Source: Camarhynchus parvulus (taxonomy: Eukaryota > Chordata > Aves > Passeriformes > Thraupidae). From it: DNA of 64,000 nucleotides. The stretch's first letter is position 1, and each line of letters starts with the position of its first letter. Positions 24,801 through 36,715 of the stretch are shown here, in pieces. The position numbers were made by a program, and so were the translations under genes. The stretch covers positions 11,233,501 through 11,297,500 of the forward strand of contig NC_044581.1 in the NCBI RefSeq assembly GCF_901933205.1, read 5' to 3'. A model generated the notes under the pieces. It ran no database searches. It saw nothing but the letters and a program-made list of their open reading frames with translations, and was not told the DNA's origin.

Positions 24801-26714
24801 AAATCACATAGCTATTAAATCTGCAATATATAAATCACATTCAATTAAATGATAGCTAAGGTACTGTGGCAGGCCTGATTAAATTGGTGATTTAGTAAGT
24901 TTATATACACAGCATCCATGGAACAACATCTCTGATGTGTGCTGTGAAATTGAAAAAGAAGTTTGTGGGAGTCTCAGCCACACAAATGTTGCTCCCCATG
25001 TTGGATACAAACCCCCAGACCTTTGGAGAGTCTGGTCTGAGCAAGTCCTGCAAGTCACCTCACCTACATAACAAAACCTCTGTGCATCTTGGATTTATTT
25101 ATGACAGCAGGAGACCTGGGTGGAAGGCACTCAGGTGCAGCAGTGACTGTCCCCTTTCCTCTTTCAGAAGGCTGTGCCACGGGGGAGGCTCTCACTGGAG
25201 TCAGGGAAGTGGCAACAGCCTTTGGAATTGATGCTTCATGCATTTCAGAGCAGGACTCTGCATGTTTGGGGGCTCAGAAGCACAAGCACTGCTTCATCTC
25301 TTCTGTTTTCACAAATATAAAGCACTGGCCACAGAAGTTCAAATGTCACTTTTAACATCTTTTAAAGTCAAATCTTGTGGTTAAGATTAAATGGAAAATT
25401 CATGCTGGAAACAGGATTCTTTTCCAGCTGTCAAATCTGGCATAATATTAAATGTGTCATAGCACATTTGGTATTATCTTTTCTCAAATGCTTTTCCTAA
25501 GGTTTCTTGATTTGAACAAGTGAAGGTATTAGAGAAAGGTGAAGTAGTTTAGAAAATACAACTAAATTGGAGATCAATTTAATTTTCAAATCAGAAATAA
25601 ATTTCCTGTATATATTGCAGTAATAAATGTCTATCACCTTTTTCAATTTTGCATTTTAAGACATCTGTGAACACCAGCAGGAACTGTTACAGAGCCGTGC
25701 AATAAATCATTCTTGCAGAGTTTCCATTCACCCCAAAAAATGGATCAAAATAAGATCATTCTTTTTTCTTGTCTTTTCCTAATAACATTTTGCACATTTG
25801 ATTAGTAGGAGAATGATTCTGCACAATCAATGCTAAATAAAATCTAAAGAAAATGTTTTTGCTTGAAATTGGAATTAAGCTCAGTGAAGTTGATAGCTAT
25901 TCAATCTTCAAACATTTTCTGAGGTATTTTAAGATGGTGTCATAAACTTGGCAGAATTTGTTTCTGAATTAGCACAAAAGGTTTTGGTCTTTTCCTCTCC
26001 TGTTATTGGCATAGAAATAGAATTACTGGGAAATGCAGCCTGAGAGTTGAATAACTCCCCATTTCTAAGGCAGATACAAGAGTCTCACAGTTGCAGCCTC
26101 TCCCCAGGTATGCCACGCATGGATAGCTTTTGTTTCTGCTCTGCCAGCCTTTCCAGCATACACAAAGTAAAATTGCATTATCTTGGCACTTCCTATTTTA
26201 ATTTCTGCATGGCTAGATTGCTTTTCTCCTCCATTTTTGTTAAGAAGTGCTGGAATGGTGCAGAGTTTTGCTAAGCTTTTCCAGGAGATGTTTCTTGCCT
26301 ATCAAGAAAATTGGGCAGAAGCCCGATCAGACAAGTGTGCACATTTGCCATCTTGCTCTGCTCTCGCAGTGCTGACTCCTTTGTCAGGGATAATAACATC
26401 AGGGAGATGACCTTGTGAGGTAAACCACACATTTATTCAGTCTCTAAGCTCTGCTAGCATGTTGGTTGAAGTATGATCTTTGTCAAGCCCAGAGATGTAA
26501 TTACCCTGAGAGTTAATGCTAATTGGTTTATTGAGTTTAATTGGATATCATCAAGAATACTGTCGTCTTATGCTGGAACTAAGACAATATTCTCTTAAAG
26601 GAAGAGTGATGATTCTTACTTCATTGTTCATATCTAACCTTGGGTTTACATCATTATTTCATAACAAACTTGGATGAACAAGGTCCACCATTGAGGACAT
26701 TTTATTTTTAGTTC
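18850..26714. other. non-coding stretch, no gene recognised
   Basis: Unique DNA. About 18.9-19.65 kb is AT-rich, without simple repeats, and could be conserved. A plus-strand acceptor-like site before 21049 (pyrimidine tract, then CAG and GGACCCCCATGGG) lacks a good donor. So does one before 25170 (ctttcctctttcag). Frames of 85-110 codons at 21917-22246 and 24935-25355 have no recognisable domain. Confidence 0.5.
26440..26620. other. possible conserved non-coding element
   Basis: Segment with TGTAATTACCC, GTTAATGCTAATTGG, GTTTAATTGG and a SOX-like ATCTTTGTCAAG within about 180 bp, ending roughly 100 bp before the Penelope-like fragment. It is neither open nor repetitive. Support is motif density only. 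Confidence 0.22.
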
Positions 26715-27017
26715 TGCCTACTATTCTTAACCTTTCCCAAAGTTTTGGATGAAGAACTTGATAAAATGTTTGATGATATTGCTAAGGTTAATTACAATTT
26801 CAGCTATGGCAAGAGACATGCTATAAATGATTTAAAGAATAATAAAACTATAGAGGTCAAAAGAGCTGACAAAGGAGGTTTCAGTCACCAAAATGAATTG
26901 GAATAATTAGACAGTTTTAGTGATGATTATCTGAAATTAACATGTGATCTCACTAAAAAGTTTCAACTGCTCTTAGATTGGATTAGTGATAAGCTTTTGG
27001 AAAGGGGTGGTTTATAA
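26715..27017 (+). pseudogene. Penelope-like element, decayed reverse transcriptase fragment
   Basis: One frame runs from 26715 to a stop at 27015-27017 with a single internal stop (TAA at 26904-26906). It reads AINDLKNNKTIEVKRADKGG ending at 26879. After the stop comes DDYLKLTCDLTKKFQLLLDW and then ISDKLLERGG. In Penelope-like (including Neptune-type) reverse transcriptases, an 'aLneLKnnkdIviKpADKGG' block is followed by a Y..L..DpT segment and an 'l.eGvI' segment, with the same spacing. ADKGG (26865-26879) is the hallmark of this superfamily's RT N-terminal region; LINE and retroviral RTs lack it. The following LPK.HK block, catalytic YxDD and GIY-YIG endonuclease were not found, so about 100 codons survive. 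It is inactive. Penelope-like elements are rare relics in birds, so this is probably an old insertion. The assignment rests on motif memory, without alignment. Confidence 0.7.
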
Positions 27018-27482
27018 TTAATAAGGTTATTTTTTGTCGTTGCTAGGGCTGTAACTCAGTATGGTGCATATTTTTTAAGGACACAGAAGTTTTGATGGTC
27101 CTAGATAAAAACTGAGGTCTAATTTTAGCTTTGGGTGCAGACAGAAAAATGACAACATTGGTCTTATTTACTTGTAATTAAGACAATAATTAAAAATGCA
27201 TAATTCCCTTTTTTGGGGGTCAGAGTCAAAAAACCCCCTTAATTTCTTAAAATAGAAGGAGAATCTTGGCCTTATGGTCAAGTTATCTATTAGTTAGATT
27301 ATGACTGGAGAACTGAAATTTTGGAGAAGTGTCCACAAGTCCAACTCTTTAGAAGCAGAAACCTTAGAAATAATCCAAGCCCCTTCTCCCTTCCCCCTGG
27401 CCCACCCCATTTAATTTTGTTCTGCTGCTCCACTATTAAAAGGGATTGAGCTGGACTTCCTTCTCTTTATATTTCCTTTCAG

Positions 27483-27631
27483 ATGGGATAGGCCTTGACC
27501 AGAGCCCTAAACCCCACTGTTCTGCTGATGATGCACCTGGATGTGATGAGGAGGACACCCATAGCCTCTCTGAATTTGGCTACATCCCAACAGGATTGGT
27601 GCTGATTCCAGTCACACTCAGCATTGTGCAG
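27483..27631 (+). other. candidate exon, 149 bp, open in one frame
   Basis: A long pyrimidine tract (ttctctttatatttcctttcag) ends at 27482. A donor CAG|gtaaca follows 27631. Between them only one frame is open: two bases plus 49 codons, including CSADDAPGCDEEDTHSLSEF and GYIPTGLVLIPVTLS. The peptide is acidic in the middle and hydrophobic at the end; I do not recognise it. The other two frames stop within the first 15 bases. A 49-codon open stretch can occur by chance, and no partner exon is evident, so this could be a non-coding RNA exon, a cryptic exon or nothing. It lies 465 bp after the Penelope fragment on the same strand; no link is visible. Confidence 0.28.
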
Positions 27632-29405
27632 GTAACATTTGGCAGAGGGTAACATGTAGAAAATAGGCTGTATTAAGCTTCCTATTTTTTGAGGATATGT
27701 GATGCTGTAGCATATCAAAGATAATCATCACAGAGTTAAAGCCATTCTAAAACTTAATTTAAGCTTTCTATTTAATATTAAAATGTGTTAGTATTTCATT
27801 CCACTCTAAGGTCTCTGTAGCTGGTTCCCTTTAATGTCTCTGACTCATGGTTACTAAGGCAACTCTGTCTTTGGAGACAGGAATACAATAAAAATATGTT
27901 ATTTACTTTAATTTAAAAACATTTCTGATGCAAAGATTGTTTTATATTAAAGATAGCTAATGCATTGATAAATTTTATTTTATAAAACATTAATTACAAA
28001 AAATATCATAAATTCTAAAGATTTAAAACCAATATTTAAACTGGAATCAACACTAAAGAATTTTTTCTCCCAGATATCTGGGACAAAGAGAACCCATATA
28101 AGAACAAGCCAATATTTAATAGTATTTAACATGAATTTCAAAAGAATTTCTCTGGGGATGTCTTCATCACTTGGCCATTTCCCCAGCCATACATAAACCT
28201 CTATCCTAAGAGAAAAGCTGTGTAATAGCCTTAATCAGGTCACTGGTATCAGAGCAGGCAAAAGCCAACCTGTCCATCCCTCCTGCCCTGGAGTTTTTGC
28301 AGGTGGGCCTGATAGAGTTTTGGGGAAGTCATCTGAGTCCCATTTTGACTTTAGCTAAGTTTGGCTGACTGGAGTTTTTAAAGACATTCATTGTAAAGCA
28401 GCAGTAAGAATTTCACTTTTAAGCTTGTTTTCCTATTTTCTTGCTGGAAGTTGGAAGGATTTGAAACTCATCCAGGGATTTGAAACTTCAGCAGTTTCTC
28501 TTCCTCTGAAATACTTCAACCAGGCAAAGAAAAATTTCAGGCTGCATTATGACCTTAATTCCTCCTTTTTGCCCATTATCTGCTCATTATTGAGCTATAA
28601 TAAACATGGAGTACTTCAAGGACTTTTTTTCCTCCCCAAATCTCTTTAAGAATGAATGCTAGCAATGTTGAATCAAGGGCGTAGTGTCAAATGGAATAGT
28701 TTCAGGATAAGCAGAGCTTTCTTTGAATCTTGTTTAGATGGGTGTAATTAAAAAAAAAAAAGGCAAGACTGGAGTTTATATCTAAGAGTGAGTTTAAATG
28801 GGGGTTCCCATCAGTCATTAACTCTTCCTTTTCCTCTGTGTATCTTCTAGCAAAGCTAACCAGGACAGTATTTTATGATTTCCTGGATAATATGTAGTGT
28901 GATAAATTAGCTTACACAAGTTAAGTGGCTATGTATGACCAGCAGCAAAGAAGTTATATAAATAAACCAAAGTTAATTAAAATATTAGAAAATATAAATA
29001 ATCTGAGGTTAGTGAACATTGTTTCATTTTAAATTAATAAATATGCAAAGGTAATGTTTATAATTAAAGCTATAATTTATCTTCATGCTCTGCCTGTTTA
29101 ATAACAGTGGAAACATAATGTTACATGCAGAAATGTAGTAATAGATTTGTTTAGCACTGACATTATAAACAAATGTCTCAGTCTATTTATTCTAAGTTAT
29201 GATACAGATTCTTTTCACATGCATCTGATGGCCTTTAAACCATTTAAAATGAACCACATTAATGTAATCTAATCTTGATACTGAACATAACATTTCAGTT
29301 TGAATTATCCAGAATCCATGATCCATTTTATTACTCACAAAGCACTTTATACACTTATGATAATGGCAAACCTTGCTCTGTTATTTAAATTCCATTTCAG
29401 ATGGG

Positions 29406-29444
29406 ATTTTTTTTATTATTATTTTATTTTTTAAAACATTTTTG
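29406..29444. repeat. T/A low-complexity tract
   Basis: T run followed by TTATTATTATTTTATTTTTT. Simple AT sequence with no attached element. Confidence 0.75.
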
Positions 29445-31540
29445 GTAGTAAAATACAAATAAAGAAAAGTCAATGCTCAGTAAGCCCTTTAACAAAGCAA
29501 ACAATTCAGCTTTTTATGACATTAGCAAATAATAAAGAAAAGATCTGACATTTACACTTGATGAAATTTTATGCTATAACAGAGATGAAGAAAATGGAAT
29601 GGAAATCACACATGACAAAACCTGTCCATGAAATTCAGATGGGTCTTAAAAACAACCACTGCTAAATATTTTGGGAGCTCAGTTACTGTATTGAGGTCCA
29701 TATTATTGTACTGGAAAATTCTGTCTTTAAAAGTCACTTCAACACATGTAAATTCTATTTATTTTGAATTATTCTGGTCAAATAATAATAAGGGTCTTCA
29801 GTGGTTTATTTATATAAGGAACAGGGAAAGGTAACTTGGTGTAGAAATAGTCAAAAAGAGGTTTGTAGGAACTAGAACTGATTTGCTATCATAGTTACAA
29901 GACTTGGATTTTCCTGAAAACTTCTGGTAAGTGTTCTTGGTATTTGTATTTAATTAACTGGATTTTGAATTCTAAGTATCTTATATTTATAGTTGGTCTA
30001 GATTTTCAACTTCTGGGCCCGTGGCTGTATTTTCTGGTGTTAGAATGTGGCACAAGGAGCAGTGATGCATATTAATTTATTACAGTGAAATTTATTTCTA
30101 GTTAATTCACCCTTTTCCATGGATGAGATCTTTTTGTGCATTAAAGTAGCACTCACAAGACCTAAACCTGAGGCAAGCAGCTCACACCTCCCTTTAAATA
30201 ATAAACTAAATTGATTAAACACTAGGTTAATTTTACTAGACTCTGAAAGCAGAGTTCAGAGTGGCTTTCCTCATTTACTTTGTTAGCAATGTGGTGACAC
30301 AGAGCTGCAGAGTCACATATCCAGTGCATCCTCAAAACCCTGCCCTGCAGGTTAAAGGAAGATGGCTCTGGAGTGTGGTATCAAGAATCAACTTATCAGA
30401 TAAACTCACTGGTTTAAAATTGAAAAAAAAAAAGTAAAATCTATTCAGTGTCTGAACAGTAAAGAACATTAGAAAAGAACATTCTGGATTTTATAGGCTT
30501 GCTTTACTTCTGATGTGTCACAAAAATAAGCTCCACAGCAACTGTTTGCATAAAGTCATTATTAATAAACTGCCATTTTAAGAAATCATTTTTAGAATTA
30601 TGTCCTTCAATCCTATGGGAAAGTTTATCTTTTGAAAACTTCACCTTCAGTGTCATATCCTGCAGAATTTAATCCTTTATAAAAGTGATGCCTGAATATT
30701 TCTTTTCTCTTTGTATCTGCATGTCAGCAAGGGATTTCAGTGAAGACATAAAAGACTGAAATACAGCTGAAGTTATAGGGGGAAAAAGGAACTCCTCATC
30801 ACAGAGCTAAGTTTACTCTAAAAGCATTTCCCTATAGTGGAAAAGTAAGAAATGATAAAAACATCCAATGTAGCATGGGATGTATAGAATTTTCTCATCT
30901 ACTTATTAAATAAATTATATACTGGTGAATGTGATGGTGTTTAAAAAATGGTGTATAAGAAAGTAATGGAGGTAGATGTCAGAAACTGTGTGATTTACAT
31001 TGTGGCTCCAAGTGAGGTTTCTGGTGTCCTGGACAGTATACCTGTTGGGGTTTTGAGGCATGCACGCTGTTTTTAGCTAAGAACCTTTAGATTTAACCAC
31101 AGAGGAGAATTAGGAATCAGGATCTTGTGGGTCATAATTTTCAGTCCCAAGATTGGCTCTCTCAATTGTGTTGGACAATTTATCTGATGACTCTTAAAAA
31201 AAAATCTTTAAAATAAGGCATGCATTTTGTGTACCTTTTGATTGTCATTAGTAGGACATAGCAGGAGTATATTTAACTCGGTGTTTTTTACTTTCATCAT
31301 GACAGGAGAAAGGCCTCATAAAAGGTGACTCCAAATACTGTATTTAAGGATGAAAAATAAGAGAACATTTTCACAAGGAGTTAAGCAGCAGATTTCAGCT
31401 GTATCATGCACTTTAAATGATCTTTTGTAACAGAAGACAAAACAGGAAAGGTACCCTCAGAAGTAGTACCACACTATTTTCATGTTGATTGCAATAAGTG
31501 CTGAGAGCTGAGTATGCTCTTGGTAAAATCAATGTCTGTG

Positions 31541-31576
31541 AGGGGGGAAAAAGAAAAAAAAAAAAACAAACAATGA
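31541..31576. repeat. G/A-rich then poly-A tract
   Basis: GGGGGG followed by AAAAAGA and thirteen A, then ACAAACAA. It lies inside a spurious 92-codon frame, which it gives a lysine run. Confidence 0.75.
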
Positions 31577-31927
31577 AAAGCAGCACAAAGGCTTCAGGAT
31601 TTATCCTTCAAGTGCTTCTCCAGGAACAAAACCTTACCCAGCAAGGGCAGGAACAGTGGCCAGGAAGGAGGAGGTGGACAATGGAAGAGCTATCATGGGG
31701 TGAAGGGGGTATCACAACAGGAAGAGCATCAGAAGGGAACATCTTCATTAATTCCATCATGTATTTGCTTTCTTAAATCTTCTTATGTGTCCATTCAGCC
31801 TCGATACCATTCTGTGATATTGTTCTAATTTATACTAAACATCTCCCTTCAGGATGAGGAGCAAGAGATAAGCTTAAACTATAAAAGAAATTAAAATAAA
31901 AACAACAAATAGCCCAAACCCCACTAG

Positions 31928-31976
31928 AAAAAAAAAAAAAAACATAAGAGTCTCAAAACAAAACAAAAAACCAAGA
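31928..31976. repeat. poly-A and AAAAC-rich tract
   Basis: About fifteen A at 31928-31942 and an AAAAC/AAACAAAA tract shortly after. No retrocopy is recognisable immediately upstream. Confidence 0.7.
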
Positions 31977-32318
31977 ATCCCAAAACAAAGGGTAGAAGGG
32001 CTTGGTTCAAGACCACCTGAAGCTGGCAGTCACAAAACTGAGCTACAATATCACCAAATTACTCCAGTTCTCTTTCACTTGAGAAATCTCTTTTCCTTTC
32101 TTCTTCAGCAAAACCTTTCCTCAGAATAATTATTAAGGCAGGCCTAGGGAGCTATGTTCATTTCAGAGCTTTCATTTTTAGAAAGACTGTTTAATATTTA
32201 TATAAAGCTCATGTTAAGTTTATGCACCTGTCAAAATACTAAATTATATGATAGTGATTGCAAAATGAGCTATTTATCAGACAGATGTCTCTAGCAATGC
32301 TGGCATGCACAGATCCAG

Positions 32319-32342
32319 AGGGGCAGGGCCCCCCCTGCCCCT
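32319..32342. repeat. perfect GC-rich inverted repeat
   Basis: AGGGGCAGGG (32319-32328) and CCCTGCCCCT (32333-32342) form a perfect 10-bp stem around a CCCC loop, in otherwise AT-rich surroundings. No U-tract or gene context gives it a terminator role. It may be a compositional accident or part of an unrecognised repeat. Confidence 0.6.
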
Positions 32343-34259
32343 GGTGCTTTATTTATGGCAGGGGGGTGTTTTTAACCCTGCTGGCTCCAAGACCTGAGTG
32401 GGCTGAAGGAGCTGTGCCCCAGAATGCCCTGACCACCACAGGACACTAATAACCTTTTCTTGGCTAAAGGCTTGTGAAATGCAGGTAACTATGCTGATGC
32501 ACAGCTTATCTTCCTTCAGTGCTCTTCAAAAGTTGCCTTGTTTAGATATTGGGTGACTGCTTTCTCCAGCTGTGGTCTTAGGAGTGACAAAATAATGGGA
32601 GGATGTGTTGTAAGTGGAAGACAGGTGTTCTCATGGAATAACTCTATAATCAACAGGATTGTAGAATAATGGCTGGAGGTGTTAAAGGCTGACCTCAGCC
32701 AGATGTAAATTGGAGCTGAAATGTGCTGTTTGTCACTGCTGGGAATAGGTCAGAGTGTCAGGAGCCCAAGTCAAGGGGCAGAGCTCGAGTGAAAGGTCAG
32801 AGCAGGAGAGGATGGAAATGTGGCAAGCTGAGTAACACAGGGCAGCAGTAGCACCACAAGCCATAGGAAGTTTAAGCAGTTTGCTGTAACTTTCACCAGC
32901 TGTCTCTGAACATGTGCCTTGCATTTTTGGGGGTTTTGCAGGATACCCATTGGCCTTGGCTGTGCCAATGAGAGAACTACAATGGTAGTGCCCTATTTTC
33001 ATCTTTAATGAACAGTCCCTATGCCTCAAAAACCCCTACATGTGCATGTTTAAAAAATGAGTGTGGTGGCCAAGAACTTTAGAGGCTTGGATCTGGCTTC
33101 TAGAAAACAGCACCTTCCTTCCAGCAAGGCTGATCTCACACTGTCTCAAAGTAAAACACAAGGTCTCTATGTCCAAACTAATCTTGTGCTGCCTTTTTTT
33201 TTTAAAGGTATTTATTTGTGAAGAATAAGCTACATGGGCTTCACTCTGCTTTGGAGAGAAATTCTTTGTAAATATGCCTAGGACTCTCTAATCCTTACTA
33301 TAATAAACTCCCCTGATCTGAGCAGGTGTATATCACAGTTGCTGCTTCTTAGCAGCACAGCACTTCCTGCATGATCCATGGAGCAAAATTTCTCACACTG
33401 GGAGAAGAACAAGAAAAGGGAGAAGGTAAAATAACTGAATTCCTCCCTCAAATGCAAATTTATACCAGTTTGATACTAATCTCCCTTGAATAGCTGTGCA
33501 CTCAGAAACTAAGAGGAAACCAGCAGCCAGTATCTGGCTGACAAATCACCCCCTGTGTTATCCAAGCAGCTTGGCAAATAACTGGTAAATGTACACTTGG
33601 AAGCATGCAGTTGTTTTTAATAAGTCCTCAAACTCAAAAGCCATTAGGGAATTTTGCAAGAATTACTGAAATATATTAACATAATAGAAAAGAAATATAC
33701 TGCATATCACTTGTGTGTACTGCATAGCTGTACTTATTGCAGTTACTTAATACCTATGTTAAATACATTGGGGAGAGAAATAGTTTTTTACTCAGTTTAC
33801 ATTTGTTTTGGTTCTGTGTGATGGATTATGAATTACTGAGCTAGGGATATACCTATGGAAAAATACAATGCAGTAGATGTCTAATTATGACCTGAAGTGA
33901 AAATGAATTATAACTCCGTTTGATACTTATTATGATTTGCTGCATTATAAATAGAAGTGATTTATTATTGTTTCACCTACTGCTCTGCTAGTGATGGATC
34001 ATAATAGTAGATCATCATAATTTTGAAATCAGAACAGAGCTGGTTTTTCTTCCATATAATTCAATTTTAACTCCACTACTGAGGTTGTTGAGTATCACAA
34101 TCTATCTACTTTACATTACATTTTATTAGAAAGAAGATATGTTAATCTATTTGGTAGCTGTTCATTACTAACATCTGTTTATGAGACTTCTCTATTAAAC
34201 TGTCCAACATACCTTTTGATAGTCTCATTACATTTTCAACATGACCCACATGGCAACTA

Positions 34260-34274
34260 GAAAAAAAAAAAAAA
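34260..34274. repeat. poly-A tract
   Basis: Uninterrupted run of about fourteen A after a CAACTAG. No retrotransposon or retrocopy sequence is recognisable in front of it. Confidence 0.75.
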
Positions 34275-36413
34275 CAGATGACTAAGGACCAGGATTGAAA
34301 AGGAAAGCTTCCCCTTCTGTATGTGCTGTATATCTAAAGCAAAACTGCTGCACCATTATTGTAAAGTTTCAGATCAAGATGGTTTTAGTGCCATAGTGTT
34401 CAGTGGTTCAACAAGACCCTTCTTGTATGCATTTGGTCTTTGGCAGTGCTTTAGATTCAGTAATTCCCTGTTAAAACAGGGCTGCTGGGTCTTGTCTTGC
34501 CAGTCCTCTGGTACAGCTGGGGTGAGCACCTTCCCTTCCCTCTGAGTGAGGGTCTGCACATGCTCTCCTCCGCAGAGGGAAGCCTCCCATGAAGCAGGAG
34601 TATCCCCACCACAATTCCAGCCTGTGGCAGGTGCAGGAAGCCTGAAATAATATTCACCTATGAGAGTTTATATGTAGAAGGTTCACAAAGTCTTAGCCAT
34701 GGAAGATGCTGAGTCTCCTGTCCCTCTTGCTGCCGTTGTGCTCCACTTTCCCTTTGATGCATCAGCACCCTGAGCTCCCCTTCCGGCTAAGGGCCCTGGC
34801 ATGTGACCATGGCTGAAGCAAGAGTCACAGTGGCAGCTAATAAAAGCTTTCCATGGCAAATAAATTCCACTCTCTAGAGCCTCCTCCAGCTCCCGTGCTA
34901 TGAGAGGAGGAGCTGCTGGATGTTTTGGTGGAACAGATCAGTCACCCTCAGCCATTGCTGTGTTTGCCATGCACAAACCCCTCACTGCTGATAGTCTTGG
35001 ATTCTTTTTCAGCAGTGACTGCCCCATCTATAAATACAAGGCTGTTTCTTTTAAAAACCTGTTTTATTTAAATCATCTTGTTCATTTGTTCTGTGGCTGT
35101 GTCCAAAAGCCTCGAGCTGCTCCTGCAGCTTTCTCTGGAGAGCCCTGTGTTAGGACAAGGCTCCAGAGGGCATGGGGCAGGCTGTGGCAGTCTGGCTGCC
35201 AGGGAAACAGTGGTGACCTCAGCCCTGCCTGGCCCTGGCAGAGCAGGACCCTGGGGGCAGGTGTGGGGCCTCTGGCTGCCCCAGGGGAAAGGGAAAGGCA
35301 GAGAGCAGCTCTGCAGGAACAGGTGTGACTGTGCCTGCAGGACTGTACAGGTACTGATTGTGCACCTTCACTGGAGTGCTAAACCTCAGCTGAGATTTGG
35401 GGCTTGGGAAGAAAGAGAGAGATGCAGACAGCCTGTGGTGAAGAATATTCATTGCTCAGATGTGTGCACACCTTGGTTTAAAACACACCGTGGAAATGTT
35501 GCTGAAAACTGTACTAGATGTCTTAGTCCTTATTTTTTTAAAGACTACAAAGGATTAATTGAATATCAGATAAATTATTTTGGTAGCTGATTGTTTTCTT
35601 TTCTGAAAAAAATAGTTTATCCTATCTCTGGCTTAACAGTTCAAAAATTGGTGGTTGCCTTCTTTCTCTATCCCGTGTCTGTGAGTAGGCAGCCTGGGTC
35701 CACTTATTTGAAAGGAAATGTGTGAGCATACTGCAGTTCATAAAATGTTTGGAAACTACTTCCTGACTCTTTACATTTGAAAACTGGAGGTGGTTTTCCT
35801 GGGCATAACACCACCACCAATTTCCCTGACATCCTATGTGGAATACTTTTAATATTTGTGTGAATGAATATTTATGATTTAAAGAGCATTTTCTCTGAAT
35901 ATTCTGCAAAATCAGTTCATAATATTTTTATGACTCTGTCTACCATTAACTTGTAAATGTATGCAAAACAGGAACAACCGCAGTAATTGTGGGGTTGCAT
36001 TTGCTGGGCCCCTTTTGTAACTGAGAGTTTCTGTCACCCAGCAGCTGTTGGGAGGCTCTGAGAGGAGATAGCTGCTGTCAGACCCACTGCACAGGGACAA
36101 GCACCTGACAAAAGGAGGGGAGAATGGAGTGGGACAGGGTGTTCTACCTTTGCTGCAAGGTGACTCCTAATTACACCTGAATAAAATTGGAGAGCAGAAA
36201 AAAAAGTAATTTGCATCACGATGGTCCCATTTTTGCGCTCTCTAGATAATCAGATGTTGTAGGTGCCCAGTTTGTGGTAATTGGGATGGGGGCTGGCCCA
36301 GCCTCATCCCCAATGAGCTGCAGCTGTGAGCAGCAGGTGAGCAGCACTGACAGCAATGAGCCATGGAGTGCCCAGGGGCACTGAGCAACCACCAAAGGGA
36401 GCAGAGGGCACAC

Positions 36414-36527
36414 AGGGGCAGGGCATGGACAGTGAGGGGCACACAGGGGCAGGGCATGAACAGTGAGGGGCACACAGGTGCAGGGCATTGACAGTGAGGG
36501 GCACACAGGTGGAATGCATGAACAGAG
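36414..36527 (+). repeat. 31-bp minisatellite in LTR U3, four units
   Basis: Four GAGGGGCACACAGG-type units, the same unit as in copy 1. The last one is diverged (GGTGGAATGCATGAACAG). The array abuts the TATA box. Minus-strand frames of 70-117 codons across it are repeat artefacts. Confidence 0.9.
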
Positions 36528-36529
36528 GG

Positions 36530-36537
36530 TATAAAAG
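36530..36537 (+). promoter_or_regulatory. TATA box of LTR copy 2
   Basis: TATAAAAG followed by GCTGGGCTAAAGAACA, immediately after the minisatellite. It sits where the U3 promoter of a retroviral LTR is expected. No measured activity is implied. Confidence 0.65.
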
Positions 36538-36561
36538 GCTGGGCTAAAGAACAGCAAGGAC

Positions 36562-36715
36562 AGATGCTTGCAGCCTTCTGAAGTGCAATGGTCAATGGTG
36601 TTGCTCTGTGTGGGCAGACACCTGAAGCCTTCTGATGAAGTAAGGTGTTAGTGTGTTTGGGGGAATGTTTAAAGCCTTCTGGAATTGTATGGTGATGCTC
36701 TGTGCATGGTGGCTA
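36562..36715 (+). repeat. about 50-bp tandem repeat in LTR leader, three units
   Basis: Three degenerate units each contain GCCTTCTG (36573-36580, 36627-36634, 36674-36681) followed 20-30 bases later by a TGTTnnnnTGTG or GCTCTGTG block. Spacings are 54 and 47 bp. Copy 1 shows two such units (7306-7313 and 7346-7353, 40 bp apart). This second array explains why copy 2 is longer overall despite its shorter U3 minisatellite. Confidence 0.7.

Larger units (their letters stand above)
27632..36257. other. non-coding stretch, no gene recognised
   Basis: Very AT-rich from about 27.7 to 31.9 kb, with A/T simple tracts. A GC-rich patch at about 34.9-35.34 kb opens frames of 142 and 170 codons (34900-35328 and 35078-35590), low in complexity and with no domain. 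An acceptor-like pyrimidine tract ending near 28850 (ctgtgtatcttctag) has no partner donor nearby. No LINE or LTR is recognisable in this interval. Confidence 0.5.

Noticed and set aside
25170..25355. Exon starting after cccctttcctctttcag
   Set aside because: No donor of reasonable quality downstream and no recognised protein sequence.
35078..35590. 170-codon open frame, the longest in the window
   Set aside because: It lies in a GC-rich, stop-poor patch, overlaps other open frames on both strands, has low-complexity Gly/Leu-rich sequence and shows no domain or signal peptide.
36216..36595. Three overlapping minus-strand frames rich in CVPLTV/LCAPH repeats (also at 6904-7238)
   Set aside because: Translations of the LTR minisatellite; the 31-bp unit shifts frame each repeat so the same peptide appears in all frames.
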